Assembly: GCF_002953715.1 (NCBI RefSeq)
Contig: NZ_CP025012.1
Span: 1,674,001-1,738,000, forward strand
From: Rhizobium leguminosarum
Lineage (GTDB): Bacteria; Pseudomonadota; Alphaproteobacteria; Rhizobiales; Rhizobiaceae
DNA length: 64,000 nt
Direction of reading: 5' to 3'
The notes below the pieces were generated by a model. The model was not told the DNA's origin, made no database searches, and worked only from the letters and a program-made list of their open reading frames with translations. Shown here one piece after another: positions 56,921 to 64,000 of this stretch. Numbering within the stretch: the stretch's first letter is position 1; each line of letters opens with the position of its first letter. The position numbers and the translations under genes were made by a program.

Positions 56921-58274
56921 TATTCTCGTCGTCGACGATGAGCACGATATTCGCGAGATCGTTTCCGGCATTCTCTCGGATGAAGGGCACGAGACGCGCA
57001 CGGCCCATGACAGCGACAGCGCGCTGGCGGCAATTTCCGATCGCGTGCCGCGGCTGATCTTCCTCGATATCTGGATGCAGGGCAGCAAGCTCGACGGCCT
57101 GTCGCTGCTCGACGAGATCAAGACCCGCCATCCGGAATTGCCCGTCGTGATGATATCAGGCCATGGCAACATCGAGACCGCCGTCTCGGCGATCAAGCGC
57201 GGCGCCTTCGATTTCATCGAGAAGCCCTTCAAGGCCGACCGGCTGATCCTGATCGCCGAACGCGCGCTGGAGAATTCCAAGCTGAAGCGCGAGGTTTCCG
57301 AGCTGAAGCGCCGCACCGGCGACGCGCTGGAGCTGATTGGCACGTCGGTCGCCGTTTCGCAGCTGCGTCAGACGATCGAGAAGGTGTCGCCGACCAACAG
57401 CCGCATCATGATCCTCGGCGCCTCTGGCTCCGGTAAGGAGCTGGTGGCGCGGATGATCCACAAGAAGTCGGCCCGCGCCAACGGTCCCTTCGTTGCAATC
57501 AACGCCGCCAACATCACGCCCGAACGCATGGAAGTGGCGCTGTTCGGCACCGAAGGCACGCCCGGCCAGGCGCGCAAGATCGGCGCGCTCGAGGAAGCCC
57601 ATCGCGGCATCCTCTATCTCGACGAAGTCGGCGAAATGCCGCGCGAAACGCAGAACAAGATCCTCCGCGTGCTGGTCGATCAGCAGTTCGAGCGCGTCGG
57701 CGGCTCCAAGCGCGTCAAGGTCGATGTCCGCATCATCTCCTCGACCGCCTATAATCTCGAGAGCCGCATCGCCGAAGGATGGTTCCGCGAGGATCTCTAC
57801 CATCGCCTTGCCGTCGTGCCGGTGCGTGTGCCGGCGCTGGCCGAACGGCGCGAGGACATTCCTTTCCTCGTCGATCAGCTGATGCGCCAGATATCCGAGC
57901 AGGCCGGCATCCGTCCGCGCCGCATCGGCGACGACGCCATGGCGGTGCTGCAGGCGCATGACTGGCCCGGCAACATCCGCCAGCTGCGCAACAATATCGA
58001 GCGGCTGATGATCCTTGCCCGCACCGACGGGCCGGATGCGCCGATCACCGCCGACATGCTGCCGACCGATCTCGGCGACATGCTGCCGAAAGTGTCTGCC
58101 AAGAACGACTATCACATCATGACGCTGCCGCTGCGCGAAGCCCGCGAGATGTTCGAGAAGGATTACCTGATCGCCCAGATCAACCGCTTCGGCGGCAACA
58201 TCTCGCGCACCGCGGAATTCGTCGGCATGGAGCGTTCGGCGCTGCACCGCAAGTTGAAGTCGCTCGGCGTCTGA
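56910..58274 (+). CDS. ntrX: Nitrogen regulation response regulator NtrX
   Basis: 454 residues from ATG 56910. Receiver with Asp53 in LIFLDIWMQGSKLDG; AAA+ domain with GASGSGKELVARM near 171 and Walker B GILYLDEVGEMP; C-terminal Fis helix-turn-helix NISRTAEFVGMERSALHRKL. The sigma-54 contact loop GAFTGA seen in NtrC is absent: the region reads VALFGTEGTPGQARKIGALEE. That is a known NtrX feature and implies action other than classical sigma-54 activation. Partner of NtrY. Confidence 0.96.
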   Translation: MASDILVVDDEHDIREIVSGILSDEGHETRTAHDSDSALAAISDRVPRLIFLDIWMQGSKLDGLSLLDEIKTRHPELPVVMISGHGNIETAVSAIKRGAFDFIEKPFKADRLILIAERALENSKLKREVSELKRRTGDALELIGTSVAVSQLRQTIEKVSPTNSRIMILGASGSGKELVARMIHKKSARANGPFVAINAANITPERMEVALFGTEGTPGQARKIGALEEAHRGILYLDEVGEMPRETQNKILRVLVDQQFERVGGSKRVKVDVRIISSTAYNLESRIAEGWFREDLYHRLAVVPVRVPALAERREDIPFLVDQLMRQISEQAGIRPRRIGDDAMAVLQAHDWPGNIRQLRNNIERLMILARTDGPDAPITADMLPTDLGDMLPKVSAKNDYHIMTLPLREAREMFEKDYLIAQINRFGGNISRTAEFVGMERSALHRKLKSLGV

Positions 58275-58338
58275 TCGTTTCCGGCGCGGCCGCCGCCGCG
58301 CCGCCTCCCATATTGCTTCCCGGAAGACCAGGTTTCCC

Positions 58339-59202
58339 ATGCCGAGAATTGCCTATGTGAATGGCCGTTACGTCAAGCATTCCGATGCCAGCGTGCATAT
58401 CGAGGATCGCGGCTACCAGTTTGCCGACGGCGTCTACGAGGTCTGCGAAGTGCGCCACGGCTATATCGTCGACCTCACGCGCCATCTGAACCGTCTCGAC
58501 CGTTCGCTTAGTGAATTGCGCATCGCCTGGCCGATGGGCCGGGCGGCGCTGACGCAGGTCATTCGCGAGACGTTGCGCCGCAACCATGTCCGCAACGGGC
58601 TTTTCTATATGCAGGTGACGCGCGGTGTGGCCCGCCGCGATCATGTCTTTCCGGCCGCGGGAACGCCGCCTTCACTGGTGATCACCGCCAAGAGCACCGA
58701 TGCGAAGATCATCGCTGCCAAGAACGCCAACGGCATCAAGGCGATCACCCTTGTCGACAATCGCTGGGACCGCGTCGACATCAAGTCCGTCGGCCTGCTG
58801 CCGAATGCCATGGCCCGCCAGCAGGCCAAGGAGGCCGGCGCCCAGGAAGCGATCTATGTCGATGGCGACGGCATGGTGAAGGAAGGGGCGGCGACCAATG
58901 TCTGGATCGTCGATCCGGACGGAACGCTGGTGACGCGCCCGGCCGAACACGGCATTCTGCGCGGCATTACCCGCACCACTCTGATGGATGTCGCAGCCAG
59001 GTTGGGGTTGCAGATCGCCGAGCGGAGCTTCTCCGTTTCGGAGATGCTCGCAGCCCGCGAAGTCTTCCTCACTGCAGCCACAAGCATTTGTTTTCCGGTC
59101 GTTTCCGTCGATGGCCAGGCCATTGCCAACGGCCATCCGGGCAGCGTTTCGCAGAAAGTCCGCGAAGCCTTTTTCGACGTTGCGGAAAAGATTGCGATTT
59201 GA
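58339..59202 (+). CDS. D-amino-acid transaminase-like protein (class IV aminotransferase)
   Basis: 287 residues of fold type IV PLP enzyme. VNGRYVKHSDASVHIEDRGYQFADGVYEV at the start with the Arg/Tyr typical of D-amino-acid transaminases, PLP Lys in VDIKSVGLLPNAMARQQA near 152, conserved Glu in VKEGAATNVWIVD near 185, and a RGITRTTLMDVA cofactor-binding turn near 216. D-alanine aminotransferase function is the best match, but 4-amino-4-deoxychorismate lyases and branched-chain enzymes are related. Between ntrX and hfq, as in other rhizobia. Confidence 0.88.
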   Translation: MPRIAYVNGRYVKHSDASVHIEDRGYQFADGVYEVCEVRHGYIVDLTRHLNRLDRSLSELRIAWPMGRAALTQVIRETLRRNHVRNGLFYMQVTRGVARRDHVFPAAGTPPSLVITAKSTDAKIIAAKNANGIKAITLVDNRWDRVDIKSVGLLPNAMARQQAKEAGAQEAIYVDGDGMVKEGAATNVWIVDPDGTLVTRPAEHGILRGITRTTLMDVAARLGLQIAERSFSVSEMLAAREVFLTAATSICFPVVSVDGQAIANGHPGSVSQKVREAFFDVAEKIAI

Positions 59203-59314
59203 TACCAAGATTTGCTGGACAGGTGGAACGAGGATGCCACCGGTCTTTGCATGGTGAGGTTGATTGATATTCTACCGGCCAGATCAGGTCGGCAATAAAG
59301 AAAGAAGCGGCGCG

Positions 59315-59557
59315 ATGGCGGAACGTTCTCAGAATCTTCAGGACTTATTTCTCAATACTGTTCGCAAGCAAAAGATTTCCCTGACAATCTTTCTGATCAA
59401 CGGCGTGAAACTCACGGGCGTTGTTACGTCTTTTGACAATTTCTGTGTTCTTCTTCGCCGTGACGGCCATTCGCAGCTCGTGTATAAGCATGCGATCTCG
59501 ACGATCATGCCGGGCCAGCCCATGCAGATGTTTGAGAGCGAAGAAGCAGCGTCCTAA
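59315..59557 (+). CDS. hfq: RNA chaperone Hfq
   Basis: 80 residues from ATG 59315 (the frame extends 17 codons upstream without conservation). Sm1 motif [20 protein letters not shown] with Gln8-type contact and [20 protein letters not shown], then the Sm2 block [13 protein letters not shown]. Short C-terminal tail as in other alphaproteobacteria. Forms the hexameric ring needed for many small RNAs and for normal symbiosis. Confidence 0.98.
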
Positions 59558-59634
59558 CAGGATCAGCCGTCATTTCGACACGCGATACCAAGAACGATTC
59601 GATCATCCCTGAGGCCGCCAAGCACAGGGACGAT

Positions 59635-60960
59635 ATGCGCGCGACTGTCGTCGTGCCGGTTCTGAAATCGCGCAGTCGCGGCGGCCAGAGTGAATCGGCC
59701 TCGACCCGCACGCCGGAAAGCCGTCTCGAAGAGGCGACAGGCCTTGCCCAGGCGATCGATCTCGATGTCGTCAATGGCTCGATCGTCCCGGTCAATGATC
59801 CGCGACCGGCCACACTGCTCGGCACCGGCAAGATCGAGGAGATCAAGGCGCTGCTCGATGAGCGCGATTCCGGTCTCGTCATCGTCGATCATCCGTTGAC
59901 GCCGGTGCAGCAGCGCAACCTCGAAAAGGAATGGAACGCCAAGGTCATCGACCGGACGGGCCTGATCCTCGAAATCTTCGGCCGCCGCGCCTCCACCAAG
60001 GAAGGCACGCTGCAGGTCGATCTCGCCCATCTGAATTATCAGAAGGGCCGCTTGGTCCGAAGCTGGACCCACCTTGAACGCCAGCGCGGCGGCGGCGGCT
60101 TCATGGGCGGCCCCGGTGAAACTCAGATCGAAGCCGACCGGCGGATGCTGCAGGACCGCATCATCAAGCTCGAACGGGAGCTGGAGCAGGTCGTGCGCAC
60201 CCGCCAGCTCCACCGCGCCAAGCGCCGCAAGGTGCCGCACCCGATCGTGGCGCTGGTCGGCTATACCAATGCCGGCAAGTCGACGCTGTTCAACCGCATC
60301 ACCGGCGCCGGCGTGCTGGCCGAAGACATGCTCTTTGCCACGCTCGACCCGACGCTTCGGCGCATGAAACTGCCGCACGGCCGCACCGTCATCCTGTCGG
60401 ACACCGTCGGCTTCATCTCCGACCTGCCGACCCATCTGGTCGCCGCCTTCCGGGCGACGTTGGAAGAGGTGCTGGAAGCCGATCTCATCCTGCATGTCCG
60501 CGACATGTCCGACGCCGACAACCAGGCGCAGAGCTCCGACGTGATGCGCATCCTGAACGACCTCGGCATCGACGAGGCCGAAGCCGAAAAGCGCCTCATC
60601 GAAGTCTGGAACAAGATCGACAGGCTGGAGCCCGAGGTGCACGATGCCATGGTGCAGAAATCGGCCGGCGCCAGCAACGTGGTGGCGGTTTCAGCCGTCA
60701 GCGGCGAGGGCGTCGACACGCTGATGGAAGAGATCAGCCGCAGACTGTCCGGCGTCATGACCGTGGCAACGATCCGCCTTCCGGTCGACAAGCTGGCGCT
60801 GCTGCCCTGGCTTTACGATCATGCAATCGTCGACGGCCGCGAGGATAATGAGGACGGCACGATCACGCTCGATCTGCGCCTCTCCGAAACCGAGGCGACC
60901 GAACTCGAGCGTCGCATCGGCAGCGGCCCGAAGTCTTCAAAGGAATATTGGGAGCGGTAA
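59635..60960 (+). CDS. hflX: GTPase HflX
   Basis: 441 residues. N-terminal HflX domain with GTGKIEEIKALLDERDSGLV near 63 and IVDHPLTPVQQRNLE, a coiled glycine loop RQRGGGGFMGGPGETQIEAD near 150, then the G domain: G1 GYTNAGKST near 208, G3 DTVGFISDLP, G4 NKID. HflX splits or rescues ribosomes under stress. AGGGA precedes ATG 59635, but the frame is open for 33 codons upstream without an ATG, GTG or TTG. Directly follows hfq as in most proteobacteria. Confidence 0.94.
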   Translation: MRATVVVPVLKSRSRGGQSESASTRTPESRLEEATGLAQAIDLDVVNGSIVPVNDPRPATLLGTGKIEEIKALLDERDSGLVIVDHPLTPVQQRNLEKEWNAKVIDRTGLILEIFGRRASTKEGTLQVDLAHLNYQKGRLVRSWTHLERQRGGGGFMGGPGETQIEADRRMLQDRIIKLERELEQVVRTRQLHRAKRRKVPHPIVALVGYTNAGKSTLFNRITGAGVLAEDMLFATLDPTLRRMKLPHGRTVILSDTVGFISDLPTHLVAAFRATLEEVLEADLILHVRDMSDADNQAQSSDVMRILNDLGIDEAEAEKRLIEVWNKIDRLEPEVHDAMVQKSAGASNVVAVSAVSGEGVDTLMEEISRRLSGVMTVATIRLPVDKLALLPWLYDHAIVDGREDNEDGTITLDLRLSETEATELERRIGSGPKSSKEYWER

Positions 60961-60974
60961 GGTCGACGAGACCA

Positions 60975-61110
60975 GCCCCTCATCCGGCTGCCGCCACCTT
61001 CTCTCCGTAAACGGGGCGAAGGGACAAGCCGCAATGTCTCGGCTCTCGCGCACCTCTGGTATGGCACGTCCCCTCTACCCGTTTACGGGGAGAGGATTAG
61101 GGTGAGGGGC
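60975..61110. repeat. Long imperfect inverted repeat between hflX and mazG
   Basis: Outer arms GCCCCTCATCC / GGATTAGGGTGAGGGGC and inner arms TCTCTCCGTAAACGGGG / CCCGTTTACGGGGAGAGG. It fills the 181-base convergent gap. Sequences of this CCCCTCATCCGG...GGGTGAGGGG type are widespread extragenic palindromes in Rhizobiaceae. Confidence 0.75.
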
Positions 61111-61141
61111 AGCCATCTGCACGAACCGGACAGGCGATAAC

Positions 61142-61981
61142 TCACTCCTCCACGATCGCTCTCTCGATCGCCTTCGCCGCCTGCCAGATTTCCTCCATTC
61201 GCTCCAGCGTCGCGTCTTTCAGCGTCTCGCCTTCTGCTTCAAGAACCTGTTCTATATGGCTGAACCGACGACGGAATTTCGTATTCGTTCCGCGCACTGC
61301 CTGTTCCGGATCGGCCTTCACATGCCGGCCGATATTGACGACCGCGAAGATCAGGTCGCCGAGCTCGTCGCTGACCTTTGCCTGATCGCCTTCGCGAAGG
61401 GCTGCCCGCAATTCGCCGATCTCCTCCTCGATCTTGTCGAGGATCGGCTCGGGTGCTGACCAATCGAAGCCGACCTTGGCGGCGCGTTCCTGCAGCTTCA
61501 GGGCTTCCGTCAGAGCCGGGAAGCTGCGCTGCACCGAGCCGAGGAAGCCGCTGTTGAAGTCCTCGGTGATGCCGCGCCGTGAGCGCCGCTCGGCGCGCTC
61601 GCGTTTCTCCGCCTGCTTGATCTCGTCCCATTGTATCTTCACCGCGTCTGGCGTATCCGCCGCCGAGCGGGCAAAGACGTGCGGGTGGCGGCGGATCATC
61701 TTGGCGGTGATGGCGTTGACCACGTCGCCGAAGGAAAATTCGCCGGCCTCCTCGGCCATGCGGGCGTGGAAGACCACCTGCAGCAGCAGGTCGCCCAGTT
61801 CGTCGCAGAGATCGTCCATATCGCCACGCTCGATCGCGTCGGAGACCTCATAGGCCTCTTCGATCGTATAGGGCTTGATCGTCTCGAAACTCTGCACGAT
61901 GTCCCAGGGGCAGCCGGTTTCGGGATGGCGCAGCGCCGCCATGATCTCGATCAGCCGCGAAATGTCTTTGGAAGGTTGCAT
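61142..61981 (-). CDS. mazG: Nucleoside triphosphate pyrophosphohydrolase MazG
   Basis: 279 residues with two tandem MazG domains. First: EEAYEVSDAIE near residue 38 and DELGDLLLQVVFHARMAEEAG near 60. Second: EEEIGELRAAL near 187 and DELGDLIFAVVNIGRH near 207. The paired EExxE and ExxD metal motifs are complete. Hydrolyses NTPs to NMP and pyrophosphate, cleaning damaged nucleotides. Its start is 51 bases from the deaminase stop on the same strand. Confidence 0.96.
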   Translation of the reverse strand: MQPSKDISRLIEIMAALRHPETGCPWDIVQSFETIKPYTIEEAYEVSDAIERGDMDDLCDELGDLLLQVVFHARMAEEAGEFSFGDVVNAITAKMIRRHPHVFARSAADTPDAVKIQWDEIKQAEKRERAERRSRRGITEDFNSGFLGSVQRSFPALTEALKLQERAAKVGFDWSAPEPILDKIEEEIGELRAALREGDQAKVSDELGDLIFAVVNIGRHVKADPEQAVRGTNTKFRRRFSHIEQVLEAEGETLKDATLERMEEIWQAAKAIERAIVEE

Positions 61982-62000
61982 GTTGCCTCGGTTCAGCAGG

Positions 62001-62043
62001 CTTCAGTTCAGAGGCCCTCAGTTCAGTGCCCCTCAGTTCAGTG
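62001..62043. repeat. Three-copy 15 bp tandem repeat
   Basis: TCAGTTCAG occurs at 62003, 62018 and 62033 with a 15-base period between the deaminase and mazG. The third unit contains the deaminase stop codon. Confidence 0.7.
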
Positions 62044-62620
62044 GAATATTGTTGGCGCTCTTCGACGACTGGTAGCTGGTCGACAGCGCGTCGTAGCGCG
62101 CCTTGATGCGGGCGGTCTGCGCCTTCAGCGTGTTTTTCAGCATGGCCTCCTCGGTCTCGACGAGATCGGCGATGGCAAAGCTGTTCCAGAAGGCGTTTTG
62201 CCTGCGGTAGCCGCCGGGTTCAAGCCCGAAGACTTCCTTCAGGATCTTCAGGTCGTGCGGAATGGCGAAGGCGTCGCGGGAATCCTCATGGCTGAAGAAA
62301 TAGTAGAAATTATCGAAGCCCGCCCAGGTGATCGCCGACATACACATGGTGCAGGGTTCGTGCGTCGACAGGAAGATCAGATCCTTGGTCGGCGGCTTGT
62401 CGCCAAGCTCATAGAAACGCTTCAGCGTATGCACCTCGCCATGCCAGAGCGGATTCTCCAGCTCGTTATTGGTCTCGGCGACGACAAGCGAAAGATCGGA
62501 TTTCCTTAAGATCGCCGCACCGAACACCTTATTCCCCAGCGAAACGCCACGCTCCGTCAGCGGCAGGATATCGTCTTCCATGACCTGAAGCAGGCGGGAG
62601 GCAATGGTCTTATCAGGCAT
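62033..62620 (-). CDS. Zinc-dependent nucleoside/cytidine deaminase family protein
   Basis: 195 residues. HGEVHTLKRFYELG near residue 60 carries the HxE zinc/proton-shuttle motif and STHEPCTMCMSAITWAG near 84 the PCxxC zinc ligands. The C-terminal 70 residues are helical and extend beyond the core deaminase, as in guanine-deaminase- or dCMP-like subgroups; the base cannot be named. It is upstream of mazG on the same strand, so both may act on nucleotide pools. Confidence 0.82.
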   Translation of the reverse strand: MPDKTIASRLLQVMEDDILPLTERGVSLGNKVFGAAILRKSDLSLVVAETNNELENPLWHGEVHTLKRFYELGDKPPTKDLIFLSTHEPCTMCMSAITWAGFDNFYYFFSHEDSRDAFAIPHDLKILKEVFGLEPGGYRRQNAFWNSFAIADLVETEEAMLKNTLKAQTARIKARYDALSTSYQSSKSANNIPLN

Positions 62621-62888
62621 GAGGGCCCTCCAGTTTTCCTCAGTCTATCGCCTTGGCGGCGCGAGTGAAATGCGTGAAGCAGCGGTGGACGTCTTTTGTC
62701 ACAGGCTTTATACTGCGCTGCAGCAAGCGGGCTGGGAATATGCGGCTTTTTGGCAGCACGGGTGACTTTTCTCAAATCACTGACGGCGCGAGCAAAAGAA
62801 TACCTGCTTGCTTGGCCTTTCGAATTTCTGTTCCTTCAATCCCTTGTCGATCAAGGGCATATTCCGGCAACTTCGAAGTGGATTGATG

Positions 62889-64000
62889 ATGCCTCCCAAG
62901 ACTGAACAGCTTTCGGTATTTCCCGCCTTCTTTCGCGTGGAAGGCCAGAAGACGGCTGTCTTCGGCAATGGCGACGAAGCTTTCGCCAAGGTGCGGCTGC
63001 TGCTGAACACAAAGGCGCGGATCATTGCCTATGCCGACCGGCCGGAGGCCGATTACCACGCCTTCCTGATCGCCAACCGTATCGAGACCGTGCGCGCTGC
63101 CTTCTCCGCCGAACAGGTCGAGGGTTCAGCGCTCGTCTTCGCCGCAACCGGCAATGAAGCCGACGACCGCAGCATCGTCGATGCCGCCCGCGCTGCCAGA
63201 ATTCCGGCCAATGCCGTCGATCAGCCCGATTACTGCGATTTCTTCACGCCGGCGCTGGTCAACCGCGCGCCCGTCGCCGTTGCGATCGGCACCGAAGGGG
63301 CAGGGCCGGTTCTGGCGCAGATGATCCGCGCGCAGATCGACCAGCTTCTTTCGCCCTCGCTCGGCCGCCTTGCCGGGCTGGCGACGAGCTACCGCAAGGC
63401 CGTCGAACAACTGATTCCCAGAGGCGTCTCCCGCCGGGTCTTCTGGCGCCGTTTCTTCTCCGGTGCCGTTGCCGATGCGGTCGCCAACGGCAACCTGCCG
63501 CAGGCCCGCCATGCCGCCGATCGGCTGCTGCACGCGATGGACAAGGTCGCCGGCCACGTCTGGCTGGTCGGCGCCGGTCCGGGTGCCGAGGATCTTCTGA
63601 CGCTGCGCGCCCAGCGCGTGATGATGGAAGCCGATGTCATCGTCTATGACGCGCTGGTGCCGCAGACGATCGTCGATATGGGCCGCCGCGATGCCGAGCG
63701 GCTTTCCGTCGGCAAGCGCAAGGGCTGCCACTCGAAGTCCCAGGAAGAGATCAACGACCTGCTGGTCGATCTCGGCCGTCAGGGCAAGCGCGTCGTCCGT
63801 CTGAAATCCGGCGATCCCCTGGTCTACGGCCGGGCAGGGGAAGAGATGGCGGCACTGCGCGCTGCCGGCATCACCTATGAGGTCGTGCCAGGCATCACCT
63901 CGGCTTTCGCCGCCGCTGCCGATTTCGAGCTGCCGCTGACGCTGCGCGGCGTCGCCTCCTCGCTGGTCTTCACGACCGGCCATGATCTCACCGGCGACGT
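62889..64000 (+). CDS. cysG: Siroheme synthase CysG (5' part, cut by the window end)
   Basis: At least 370 residues, open to the last base. Residues about 8-150 are the dehydrogenase/ferrochelatase part (TAVFGNGDEAFAKVRLLL; NAVDQPDYCDFFTPALVNR with the catalytic-type Asp). From about 218 comes the uroporphyrinogen-III methyltransferase: HVWLVGAGPGAEDLLTLRAQ, VVRLKSGDPLVYGRAGEE and YEVVPGITSAFAAAA. The serine that is phosphorylated in Salmonella CysG (GGTSPVLAR) is replaced here (EGAGPVLAQ). ATG codons at 62886 and 62889 are in frame. Supplies siroheme to sulfite and nitrite reductases. The 268-base gap upstream shows no convincing feature. Confidence 0.94.
   Translation, partial: MPPKTEQLSVFPAFFRVEGQKTAVFGNGDEAFAKVRLLLNTKARIIAYADRPEADYHAFLIANRIETVRAAFSAEQVEGSALVFAATGNEADDRSIVDAARAARIPANAVDQPDYCDFFTPALVNRAPVAVAIGTEGAGPVLAQMIRAQIDQLLSPSLGRLAGLATSYRKAVEQLIPRGVSRRVFWRRFFSGAVADAVANGNLPQARHAADRLLHAMDKVAGHVWLVGAGPGAEDLLTLRAQRVMMEADVIVYDALVPQTIVDMGRRDAERLSVGKRKGCHSKSQEEINDLLVDLGRQGKRVVRLKSGDPLVYGRAGEEMAALRAAGITYEVVPGITSAFAAAADFELPLTLRGVASSLVFTTGHDLTGD

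Overview
The window looks like chromosomal DNA of a Rhizobium species of the R. etli / R. leguminosarum type. The evidence is a GC-rich alphaproteobacterial gene set (phasin-clpS-clpA, dusB-ntrB-ntrC then ntrY-ntrX then hfq-hflX, PDH genes with a lipoyl domain on E1 beta, a fused ispDF), a GTTC-N7-GTTC LexA box in front of lexA, and several short palindromic intergenic repeats of the kind common in rhizobia. Genus-level placement is inference from gene content. About 60 protein genes are present. I found no rRNA, tRNA, CRISPR array or intact insertion sequence.

Layout. 1-7776: phasin 3' end, ClpS/ClpA proteolysis, a minus-strand set (Dabb protein, HIT hydrolase, FemAB-like acyltransferase, glycerophosphodiesterase, RidA) and the envelope protein EipB. 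7783-12349: a four-gene unit (TelA family, lipoprotein with a binding-protein-like domain fused to VWA, XpaC-like membrane protein, second binding-protein-like protein) preceded by a Pho-box-like sequence. This is the least understood and most interesting locus here. 12373-25655: a long same-strand run of translation and envelope genes (rpsB, tsf, pyrH, frr, uppS, cdsA, rseP, bamA, lpxD, fabZ, lpxA, lpxI, lpxB) linking ribosome function, undecaprenyl and CDP-diacylglycerol synthesis, outer membrane assembly and lipid A. 25687-30462: gltA, comEC and lexA.

30590-33570: a segment bounded by two direct copies of a ~120 bp repeat. It holds an alpha/beta hydrolase, an orphan choline-binding protein (ChoX), a BetI-like repressor and a decayed GGDEF fragment, and looks like an accessory insertion between lexA and the VOC-protein/kdsA pair. 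33624-45656: central metabolism (kdsA, eno, ftsB, pdhA-pdhB-pdhC, SGNH hydrolase, GNAT, lpdA, two tiny GlsB-like membrane proteins, lipA), so the PDH complex, its E3 and the lipoate synthase that modifies it sit together. 45725-49057: a broken and an intact copy of a P-loop kinase-like gene, a RatA/COQ10-like protein, CinA and IspDF. 49203-59557: the nitrogen regulation block dusB-ntrB-ntrC, an intergenic region with a probable minus-strand small RNA, an aldo-keto reductase, ntrY-ntrX, a D-amino-acid-transaminase-like gene and hfq. 59635-64000: hflX, mazG, a nucleoside deaminase and the 5' part of cysG, cut by the window end.

Strand-shadow open frames are very common in this GC-rich DNA and have been left out.
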